In this document: piece by piece, positions 37,598 through 44,919 of the stretch
Numbering within the stretch: the stretch's first letter is position 1
How the letters are laid out: each line of letters begins with the position of its first letter
Source: Sulfuritalea sp.
GTDB lineage: Bacteria; Pseudomonadota; Gammaproteobacteria; Burkholderiales; Rhodocyclaceae
Assembly (NCBI GenBank): GCA_030247575.1
Contig: JAOTRV010000017.1
Span: 1-64,000 of the forward strand
DNA: 64,000 nt
Direction: 5' to 3'
Made by a program: the position numbers and the translations under genes
The notes under the pieces: model-generated
The model's database searches: none
Told to the model about the DNA's origin: nothing
What the model saw: the letters and a program-made list of their open reading frames with translations, nothing else

Positions 37598-38108
37598 AAC
37601 GCCGCTGCCGATACGCAACGCTGCGGCACGCATGACCGCGCTCCGGCAATTTCCCGATGAATGTGCAGCGGCCCGGAGGCGGCTTGCGAAATTTGGGAAC
37701 GGACGCTGTGTGCCCATAAGAGCCGGTGGGGAAACCCGGGAGCGGCCGTTCGCCGGGAACCCAGAAAATGCGGGAGCTGCCATTCGCTATGCGTTAGTGA
37801 TATTCTTGCCGTGAAGGCGGCTACGCAGCGGGAGCGGCCATTGGCGGTGTCAGGTTCTACTTCAGCACCCGGCCACGAAGAGACGTAGCTCGACCGAGAA
37901 ACATCACGATACGAACGACTGGTAACTGATCAGCAACCAGTCAATCGATCCCTATGATGGCCGGTCCTGCCATAGGTAAGGAAATCATTCTGAACGGGTA
38001 GTGTGCCAACTTCTGTGCATAAGCGTCTGCAGTGGGAAGCAGACGGCAGGTCATGGCAAAGGTTTCTCTTACCATGCTGCCGACCTTGCGAAAATCAACC
38101 CACAAGTC
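37598..38108. repeat. Gene-poor stretch with three degenerate 18-bp repeats
   Basis: About 510 bases without a convincing gene. Three copies of a repeat with consensus GGGAGCNGCCRTTSGC lie at 37738-37755, 37772-37789 and 37830-37847. The rest has lower GC than neighbouring DNA. The stretch marks the start of the accessory-looking region 37.6-44.9 kb. Confidence 0.6.
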
Positions 38109-39434
38109 TCAGTAAGGCAATGGAAACCGCTGACAGAGATCTTCCACTTGGCTTGTCACAGTTCGCATGACCGCCTCGTTGGGGTGTTCAGGATTCTCTG
38201 AAACCATTTCGAGCATGTGCATGATCATCGTTCCGATGGCACGGAATTCGGCAGCACCAAATCCGCGACTCGTCCCGGATGGGCTACCGACACGGATGCC
38301 TGAAGTGATCATCGGCTTCTCAGGATCGTTGGGGATGGTGTTCTTGTTGAGCGTGATGCCGACACGTTCAAGCGCTTTCTCTGCAACGTTGCCTGTGAGC
38401 TTGAGCGGGCGGAGGTCGGCTACCGCCAAGTGGGTATCCGTGCCGCCTGCAACGATCGGCAGGCCACCTGCAGCAAGCGTTTCGGCGAGTGCCTGAGCAT
38501 TCTCGACAACCTGAGCGGCGTAGGTTCGAAAGGAGGGCCGCAGCGCCTCCCCCAAAGCCACTGCCTTGGCGCCGATCACATGCATGAGCGGGCCACCTTG
38601 CAGCCCGGGGAAAATGGCCGAATTGATTGCCTTGCCAAGCTCAAGATCGTTGCTGAGGATGAGACCGCCGCGTGGGCCACGCAGCGTCTTGTGCGTGGTT
38701 GAGGTCACCACATGGGCATGGGGAAAGGGTGAAGGGTGAGCGCCGCCGGCGACCAGTCCTGCGAAGTGCGCCATGTCGACCATCAGTAGCGCGCCGATCT
38801 GGTCGGCAATACGCCGGAATGCCGGGAAATCGAGAATCCGCGAGTACGCCGAGCCGCCAGCGATGATGAGTTTTGGACGATGTTCGAGCGCGAGTCGTTC
38901 CACCTCTTTCATGTCGACGCGATGATCGTTCGGCCCTACGCCGTAGGCGATGGCGCGAAACCATTTGCCTGAGATGTTCATTGGCGCGCCATGCGTCAAA
39001 TGGCCGCCGGCAGCCAATCCCAGGCCAAGGATGGTGTCGCCTGGTTGCAGCAGCGCGAGATAGACCGCCTGATTGGCCTGGCTGCCCGAATGAGGCTGAA
39101 CGTTGGCATAGGCACAGCCGAACAGCGCCTTGGCGCGCTCGATGGCGAGTGTTTCAATCGCATCAACATGCGTGCAGCCGCCGTAATAACGTCGGCCCGG
39201 ATAGCCTTCCGCATATTTGTTGGTCAGTACCGACCCTTGTATCTCCAGTACGGCGCGACTCACGAAGTTTTCCGAAGCAATCAACTCGATCGAGTGGCGC
39301 TGCCGCTCGTGCTCGCGCAAGACGTGGCACGCCACGTCCGGATCGGCTTCGGCAAACGGCCCTGAAGCATGGGCAGGGAATGTATGCACCGCAACTGGAG
39401 TTGTAAATTGCCGGGGATCTGACTGCTGGGTCAA
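38109..39434 (-). CDS. glyA: Serine hydroxymethyltransferase
   Basis: PLP enzyme interconverting serine and glycine with tetrahydrofolate. 441 residues, about 25 longer than the usual GlyA because of an N-terminal extension ([19 protein letters not shown]). The PLP lysine is K249 in [13 protein letters not shown], and the folate-binding [11 protein letters not shown] is present. It is divergent in organisation from the classical glyA-nrdR context and sits with a MocR regulator and a BenE-type transporter, so it may be a second, inducible SHMT. The codon use is less GC-biased than the flanks. Confidence 0.93.
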   Translation of the reverse strand: MTQQSDPRQFTTPVAVHTFPAHASGPFAEADPDVACHVLREHERQRHSIELIASENFVSRAVLEIQGSVLTNKYAEGYPGRRYYGGCTHVDAIETLAIERAKALFGCAYANVQPHSGSQANQAVYLALLQPGDTILGLGLAAGGHLTHGAPMNISGKWFRAIAYGVGPNDHRVDMKEVERLALEHRPKLIIAGGSAYSRILDFPAFRRIADQIGALLMVDMAHFAGLVAGGAHPSPFPHAHVVTSTTHKTLRGPRGGLILSNDLELGKAINSAIFPGLQGGPLMHVIGAKAVALGEALRPSFRTYAAQVVENAQALAETLAAGGLPIVAGGTDTHLAVADLRPLKLTGNVAEKALERVGITLNKNTIPNDPEKPMITSGIRVGSPSGTSRGFGAAEFRAIGTMIMHMLEMVSENPEHPNEAVMRTVTSQVEDLCQRFPLPY

Positions 39435-39491
39435 GATGCTTTCTCCTGCGTGAGCGAAAAGTATCGGTTTGATGCGATCGTATGTTCTGGC

Positions 39492-40718
39492 CTATCGCCC
39501 ATCCCCGGCGCCGGACTGACTCAAGCGCGGAAGCCAGCGCGTTACGCGGAAGTCGCCATGGATCAAACCGTGCGCAGCGAGGCCGGCCACCAGCCCCCAG
39601 AACGCCCCGCCCAAGCCGAACAGGGTGACATTGGCCGCCGTCGCCAGGAAGGTAATCAGCGCCGTTTCCCGGCCGCGCAGATCGACCAGCGCGGTGGCAA
39701 GGCTGCCGCCAATCGCGCCGAGCAGGGCAAGGCCGGCCAGTGTGGTGATGAAGGTTGGCGGCAAGACCACGAACAAGGTCGCCAGCGTGGTGCCGAATAC
39801 GCCAACGAGGATGTAGAACACGCCGCAGGCGAGGCCGGCGATATAGCGCTTGGCTGGCTCTTCGTGCGATTCCTTGCCGGTGCAGATCGCCGCCGTGATT
39901 GCGGCGACGTTGAAGGCATGGGAGCCGAACGGTGCCATCAACAGCGAACCCAGGCCGGTCACCGTGAGAATCGGGCTGGCACTGGTCTTGAAGCCGTCGT
40001 TGCGCAGAACCAGCATACCGGGCATGTACTGGCCGGTAAGCGTAATCACGAACAGGGGAAGCGCGACACTCAGCAACGCATTCAGCGAGAACGCGGGGGT
40101 CGTCAGCACCGGCAGGGCAAATTTGAGCGCCACGCCATCAAAACTGACCTGGCCGAGCCCGAGCAGGAGTACCACGCCGGTGATGAGGACGCCGACGATC
40201 GCGTAGCGTGCAGTAAAACGGCGCAGCAACGCATAGGTGAGAATCAGCGCCCCGACCAGCAATGGGTCCATGCCGGCGCCACCAAAGGCACCAATACCGA
40301 AGCGCAGCAGAATGCCGGCCAGCAGCCCCGCGGCGATGCCCGGCGGGATCATCTTCACAACCCGCTCGAAATAGCCTGAGGCTCCCAGCACGATGAAGCC
40401 GATGGCTGACAGCATGTAGGCACCGATCATTTCCGCGTAAGGCGTAGTTGGCAGCACGGCGATGAGGAATGCCGCCCCCGGTGTGGACCACGCGGTGATG
40501 ATGGGTTCCCGGTAGCGGTAGCTCAACCACGCGCCCGTCAGGCCGACGCCGACCGAAACCGACCAGATCCACGAGGCCGTCTGCTCGGGGCTGAGCCCGG
40601 CCGCTTTGGCCCCCTGAAAAACAAGGATGAAAGTTCCGCCGTAGTTCACGATGACGGAGATGAGTGCCGCAACCGTCGGGTGCAGCAGGTCGGCAGGCCG
40701 GATGGAAGCAGTATTCAC
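39492..40718 (-). CDS. BenE family (benzoate/H+ symporter-like) transporter
   Basis: Inner-membrane protein of 408 residues when started at GTG 40718 (VNTASIRPADLLHP), with about twelve hydrophobic segments. The family signatures AGLLAGILLRFG and LFVITLTGQYMPGMLVLRNDGF are characteristic of BenE. An ATG at 40793 would extend it by 25 residues but would run through the candidate operator. Next to an SHMT gene, so the cargo may be an amino-acid-like or aromatic compound; it is not determined. Confidence 0.88.
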   Translation of the reverse strand: MNTASIRPADLLHPTVAALISVIVNYGGTFILVFQGAKAAGLSPEQTASWIWSVSVGVGLTGAWLSYRYREPIITAWSTPGAAFLIAVLPTTPYAEMIGAYMLSAIGFIVLGASGYFERVVKMIPPGIAAGLLAGILLRFGIGAFGGAGMDPLLVGALILTYALLRRFTARYAIVGVLITGVVLLLGLGQVSFDGVALKFALPVLTTPAFSLNALLSVALPLFVITLTGQYMPGMLVLRNDGFKTSASPILTVTGLGSLLMAPFGSHAFNVAAITAAICTGKESHEEPAKRYIAGLACGVFYILVGVFGTTLATLFVVLPPTFITTLAGLALLGAIGGSLATALVDLRGRETALITFLATAANVTLFGLGGAFWGLVAGLAAHGLIHGDFRVTRWLPRLSQSGAGDGR

Positions 40719-40778
40719 GCGTAGTGTCCTTGGAAATGGCTTGGTTGCATGGCGCTCAGAATGCCTGCAAAATGGTCT

Positions 40779-40810
40779 CTGTAAAATATCCACTTATGTA
40801 AAAAATACAG
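40779..40810. promoter_or_regulatory. Candidate MocR operator in divergent promoter
   Basis: Between the BenE and MocR genes, TGTAAAA occurs twice in the same direction (40780-40786 and 40798-40804, 18 bases apart), framed by CTGTA (40779-40783) and its inverse TACAG (40806-40810). The stretch is the most AT-rich of the intergenic region. MocR regulators bind direct repeats with such spacing. Confidence 0.5.
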
Positions 40811-40854
40811 GCCACTTTCTTTGTGGCCAGCCAGTTGGCAGCTTGGATCCCAAC

Positions 40855-42330
40855 ATGAAGACTCGCGCAACCGCTTATCCGATCTGGAACCGCTTTCAGC
40901 GGTCGCTTGACGACCCACTGTCATTGCGCGAGCAACTGGTACGGTTCTTTCGCAAGGGCGTGGCCGATGGCACCTTGCAACCCGGCATTCGGTTGCCGGC
41001 ATCGCGCGTACTGGCGCAGGAACTCGGTCTTTCCAGGATCACCGTCTCCGGGGCTTATGAGCAACTGATCGCGGAGGGATTTCTGGAGGCGCGACAAGGT
41101 GCAGGTACCTACGTGGCGAGCCGAATCGCTGACAAGAAACCTGTTTTGACCGCAGTTTCGCCTCAACGGCAGCCCGCGCCCGGTTCGCTACGGGCGCGTC
41201 GTCTGGCAGGGACGGATTCAATGTCGATGGCGAATCCTGCGTGGCCGCTTACGCCAGGTTTGCCAGCCCTGGATGCGTTCCCCTATGCGCTCTGGGGTCG
41301 CCTCGAAGGCCGCTTCTGGCGTCGCCGTCCGACCCCCGATCTCTCTTACGGCGATCCTCAAGGCTTCCTGCCGTTGCGCGAGGCACTTGCGGAGTATCTG
41401 GGCGCAGCGCGTGGCGTCGTCTGCCATCCGCACCAGATTGTCATCACGCCCGGTGCGCAAGCGGCGGTTTCTATCGCGGCGCTGGCGCTCACCGATATTG
41501 GTGAACGTGTCTGGGTCGAGAACCCCGGCTACGATGCCGCCTACCGCTGCTTGGTGTTAGCCGGGGCTGCGGCGGTAGGTATCAGTGTCGATGCCGAAGG
41601 TCTGGATGTTGATGATGGACGGAATCGTGCTCCCGACGCACGGCTCGCAATGGTGTCGCCCTCGCATCAATACCCGATGGGCGTCACCATGAGTCTGGCG
41701 CGTCGTCTCGCGCTGCTGGAGTGGGCCAATGAGGCCAATGCGTTCATCCTTGAAGACGATTACGACAGCGAATTTCGCTACGAATGTGCGCCGGCCCCGG
41801 CACTCAAGGCGCTTGATGGCGGCAACGGTCGCGTGATTTACATCGGCACGCTCAGCAAACTGCTCGCTCCTGGTCTGAGGCTGGGCTTCCTGGTTGCTCC
41901 CGATGGCTTGATCGACGCTTTGCGCACAGTACGCAATGGCGCGGACTACCGCGTTCCGATGCCACTCCAGGCCACCGCGGCTGACTTCATCGGCAATGGC
42001 CATCTAGGTACGCACATTCGGCGATCCAAAGCGCTCTACACGGAACGGCGGGCGGCGTTGCTGTCGGCGATCAAGTCGGAAGGCGGCGGATTGCTGACTG
42101 TACCGACCGCCTCGACCGGGCTGCATCTGGTCACCGAGCTGCCTGAACAATGTGACGATCAGCCTCTCGCGGTCGCGGCGCGGGAACGGCAGATTGGAGT
42201 CACTCCGCTGTCGGGATACTTTGTCGATGCTTCCGGAACAAAACGACAAGGCTTGCTGATGGGATTTGGAAATACGCGCTCGGAATCGATGAAGGGCGCC
42301 ATTCAGACGCTATGCAGTCTGATTGAATAA
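40855..42330 (+). CDS. MocR/PdxR family transcriptional regulator (GntR-HTH plus aminotransferase domain)
   Basis: 491 residues: GntR winged helix at about 20-95 (LSREITVSGAYEQLIAEGFLEARQGAGTYV-like, seen as SRITVSGAYEQLIAEGFLEA), linker, then a fold-type I aminotransferase domain with PLP lysine in YIGTLSKLLAPGLRLG and ILEDDYDSEF. Start at ATG 40855. Such regulators sense PLP or an amino-acid-PLP adduct. It is divergent from the BenE transporter with the operator between, so control of BenE and glyA is likely. Confidence 0.93.
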   Translation: MKTRATAYPIWNRFQRSLDDPLSLREQLVRFFRKGVADGTLQPGIRLPASRVLAQELGLSRITVSGAYEQLIAEGFLEARQGAGTYVASRIADKKPVLTAVSPQRQPAPGSLRARRLAGTDSMSMANPAWPLTPGLPALDAFPYALWGRLEGRFWRRRPTPDLSYGDPQGFLPLREALAEYLGAARGVVCHPHQIVITPGAQAAVSIAALALTDIGERVWVENPGYDAAYRCLVLAGAAAVGISVDAEGLDVDDGRNRAPDARLAMVSPSHQYPMGVTMSLARRLALLEWANEANAFILEDDYDSEFRYECAPAPALKALDGGNGRVIYIGTLSKLLAPGLRLGFLVAPDGLIDALRTVRNGADYRVPMPLQATAADFIGNGHLGTHIRRSKALYTERRAALLSAIKSEGGGLLTVPTASTGLHLVTELPEQCDDQPLAVAARERQIGVTPLSGYFVDASGTKRQGLLMGFGNTRSESMKGAIQTLCSLIE

Positions 42331-42451
42331 ACTTGCAAGACTGATTACGGTCGTTCGGTATTCGCAGGTGACCGACGGCACCCGACCCAAAGGAGCTATA
42401 TGGCCTTCGGCGCCATGACCGGCGGCAATACGTGTGGGAGCCGACGTTCAC

Positions 42452-42793
42452 TTACCTCTTGACGCAATCCGCGCAGAACGGCGCCGGATCGGCTTCCAGG
42501 CGCGCCGGAGGAATTTCCGTACCGCAGCGACAGCACTCACCTTAGCTGCCGTCGGCGACGCGATCATGCACCGCCTCGGTCTTGCGAATCTCCGTGCTCA
42601 GACGCTCGGCCAGACCAGCCGCCATCGCCTGCTGCCGCATGGCATCCGTGCGCGACAACCGGCCTCGCGTGGTGTGGTCGAGTTCAACGGTTGCGGCGGC
42701 GGCTGTGCAGATCAACTCCTCGCGCAGGGTGGCGAACCGACTTTCCAGCAGCGCCGCGGTCTCGCCAGCACCAACTTTCAGGGGTGTCTTCAT
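42452..42793 (-). pseudogene. TraR/DksA-type zinc-finger gene with in-frame stop
   Basis: From ATG 42793 the first 83 codons read as a helical TraR/DksA-like N-terminus ([20 protein letters not shown], ending VHDRVADGS). A TAA follows at 42542-42544, exactly where the family has tyrosine in the GxYGxC block. The same frame continues GECCRCGTEIPPARLEADPA and PFCADCVKR to a second stop at 42452. The zinc motif (CxxC ... CxxC) lies in the part after the stop. One base change (TAA for TAC or TAT) would explain it, giving a normal 113-residue protein. Confidence 0.8.
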
Positions 42794-42943
42794 CCATCAG
42801 CGCAGCAACAAAGTGGGAACGGTCGCCGAACGTAGCCGGTCCGAAGTCTTGCTGCCGAGAAACAGGCTACGCGGCGGCGAGTGGGCGTAGGCGCCTGCCG
42901 GCGGGCGCTCTAACCTGGCCTTCGCCAACTGAAGCCGCTCCCC

Positions 42944-43429
42944 TTACGCCGGTTCCGTGATGAGGCTATCAATGTCCGCGACCATCTGCTGGTCCGGCTC
43001 GACGCCAAAATGCTGTTTGCGCAAACGCCCGGCCCGGTCGATCAGCAGGCTTGTCGGCGTGCCTTGCATCGCGTAGGCGTGCATGGTTTGGGGGATCGGT
43101 CCGTCAGCACTTGCCTGGTCTACCGCCACCGGGAAGGGGATGCGGAACTCGTGCAGATAGACCGCGAGCGCCGCCGGCGTCATGACCTCGTGATGTTCGA
43201 ATACGGTGTGCAAGCCGATCACCGCCACGTCGCTGTCCGGCCGGCCTTGTTGATAGCGCTGCCACAAGCGCACCGCCTGCGGCCCTCCCTGCATTACGCA
43301 GGCCGGACACAGCATCTGAAACGCATGGACCAGCACCACCTTGCCGCGCAATTCATCCAGCGTTATGGCGCGATTGCTGTTGAGCCACTGCGAAACGCGC
43401 AGGGCGGGGGCGGCGGAACCCCGATTCAA
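42944..43429 (-). CDS. TlpA/redoxin-like thiol protein
   Basis: A 161-residue thioredoxin-fold protein. The catalytic motif is MLCPAC (C41, C44) in a TlpA/peroxiredoxin-like setting (KVVLVHAFQMLCPACVMQ), with the cis-Pro region TPTSLLIDRAG. I start it at TTG 43429, whose first bases overlap the stop of the P460 gene (TTGA), implying translational coupling. An ATG at 43480 would place the start within the cytochrome gene. No signal peptide is visible, so it is probably cytoplasmic or inner-membrane associated. Confidence 0.85.
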   Translation of the reverse strand: MNRGSAAPALRVSQWLNSNRAITLDELRGKVVLVHAFQMLCPACVMQGGPQAVRLWQRYQQGRPDSDVAVIGLHTVFEHHEVMTPAALAVYLHEFRIPFPVAVDQASADGPIPQTMHAYAMQGTPTSLLIDRAGRLRKQHFGVEPDQQMVADIDSLITEPA

Positions 43430-43923
43430 GGGCGCGCCTTGCTGAAGACGAAGCCGGCGTCTTTTTGCGCGATGTGGCACTGGTGACAGGCCGTCAGTGC
43501 ATTGGCGCCCACCGCGCGTTCGGTGCTGCTGTCGCCCTTGAATCCCTCGTAGCCCCAGCCGCCGGTCGCGGCATATTTGCGCGCGTTGCGATGCATGACA
43601 CCGACCACCTTGCGCGAACCTTCGACGACGGCGTTGTCGGCCGACTTCGCCTCGAGCAGGTCGAACACGATGACGGCGCCGTCAGCCCATTTCCCCATCT
43701 TGTAACCCGCCATGGCGGCCTTGTTCGCGTAAAGATGGTGAATGCCGCCGAACGCGTCGTATAGCCCGTGGCCGGGATTGATGACCATCGACTTGACATG
43801 GTGCCAGTCGCGGTAACCTTGCGGATAAGGCACCGGGTTTGCATCCGCCGCGCCGACGGAACTGCTTGAAACAGCCGCGGATAGGACGATAATGGACGCT
43901 GCGCGAGAAAGAGTGATTCGCAT
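43426..43923 (-). CDS. Cytochrome P460 family protein
   Basis: A 165-residue exported c-type haem protein. Signal peptide to about residue 26, a beta-rich domain (VKSMVINPGHGLYDAFGG, DGAVIVFDLLEA, HRNARKYAATGGWGYEGF) and a C-terminal CHQCH at 146-150. P460 cytochromes carry a lysine- or tyrosine-crosslinked haem and oxidise hydroxylamine to nitrous or nitric oxide. I cannot place the crosslinking lysine with certainty. Divergent from an HxlR regulator and coupled to a redoxin gene, which suggests reactive-nitrogen defence rather than energy metabolism. Confidence 0.88.
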   Translation of the reverse strand: MRITLSRAASIIVLSAAVSSSSVGAADANPVPYPQGYRDWHHVKSMVINPGHGLYDAFGGIHHLYANKAAMAGYKMGKWADGAVIVFDLLEAKSADNAVVEGSRKVVGVMHRNARKYAATGGWGYEGFKGDSSTERAVGANALTACHQCHIAQKDAGFVFSKARP

Positions 43924-44071
43924 TTTGCATTCCTTTCGATTGGGTTTTGTGTGAGCAGACAGGAACCAATCTACGAGCCGGTGAAGGTCGCGGCAAGCGG
44001 GTACAAACCGGTCGGGTAGGCACCTTTTGGTGCATTTTGTTGATCACAAACGGGATAAATATTTTCGGCGC

Positions 44072-44410
44072 ATGAGCAGTCCCAGCGTTCATCAGATGGT
44101 GGAAAGCATCATTGGCTGCAAATGGTCGCTGACCGTTTTGAGCCTGGTGCGAAAAGGCGTGCGCCGTCCCGGCGAAATGGAGCATGCGATTGACGGCCTC
44201 AGCGGCAAGGTGCTCAACGAGCGACTGACCAAGCTGGTGCGCTTTGGCATTCTGGACAAGACCAGTTTCCCCGAAGTGCCGCCGCACGTGGAATACCAGC
44301 TGACCGCCTTCGGCAGGCATTTCATCACGCTGATCGATCAGGTTGACGAACTGCAGATGACTCTGGAGCGCACGACTGTTCAGCGTTCCGGCAACGCGAA
44401 ATCCCGCTAG
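44072..44410 (+). CDS. HxlR family transcriptional regulator
   Basis: A 112-residue winged-helix regulator starting at ATG 44072 (MSSPSVHQMV); an ATG at 44027 lies in frame but adds unlike sequence. The HxlR pattern is clear: WSLTVLSLVRKGVRRPGEMEHAIDGLSGKVLNERLTKLVRFGIL and VEYQLTAFGRHF. It has one cysteine (C16, IIGCKWSL) close to the position used by thiol-sensing relatives. Divergent from the P460-redoxin pair with 148 bases between, so it probably controls that pair. Confidence 0.9.
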   Translation: MSSPSVHQMVESIIGCKWSLTVLSLVRKGVRRPGEMEHAIDGLSGKVLNERLTKLVRFGILDKTSFPEVPPHVEYQLTAFGRHFITLIDQVDELQMTLERTTVQRSGNAKSR

Positions 44411-44919
44411 GTCGAAGGACAAAGGATAGGAAATCCAATGGGCCTTCGGGGAGTATGGCTAACGCCGAGCACTGCAGTCAATCACCGATGTCGTGCCAGC
44501 ATGCGTCACGATTTGCAGAAAAGCTACTCGAAGCGCACCCCAAGCACTGCCTGATGCCTGATGCTTGGAGAGTGGCGGCTATGGGGAGAGAAGCTGCCCC
44601 TCAGAAAGGTACGTTTCGTGAATGGCGTTGCGCCGGAGATATACCGAAGTCATGCCTTGTGACTGACGGCTCCCGCTGCATTGGAGCCAATCAGGCGAGA
44701 AAATTGGGTGCCGCCGATCCAATGGCTGCTTCCGAGAAAGCACGGCAAACGAACCTGAGAATTGGAGGATTGACCCGACTGGCGGCTCCTGGCCGAATCC
44801 GGCCGAACCGAGTCAATCGAAATGGCATGCGGAACGCAGGCGTCGACCGCTGGCGCAGCAGAGCCGTCGCTGGCGTCGGTGCGTTTCAATTCCTGACTAT
44901 TCGATAATCGTTTGCTAAT
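44411..44919. other. Gene-poor intergenic region
   Basis: About 510 bases between the HxlR gene and sulP. A 150-codon open frame on the plus strand (44455-44907) has no recognisable family, signal or ribosome site and looks fortuitous. Composition is lower in GC than in sulP. No other feature seen. Confidence 0.5.

Noticed and set aside
37738-37847. Three 18-bp repeats as a possible CRISPR
   Set aside because: Copies differ from one another, spacing is irregular (34 and 58 bases) and no cas gene is near.
42434-42835. A 133-codon plus-strand open frame
   Set aside because: It is antisense to the TraR/DksA-type pseudogene, whose protein pattern is far more convincing.
44455-44907. A 150-codon open frame before sulP
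   Set aside because: No signal, domain or ribosome site, and odd composition; treated as intergenic.
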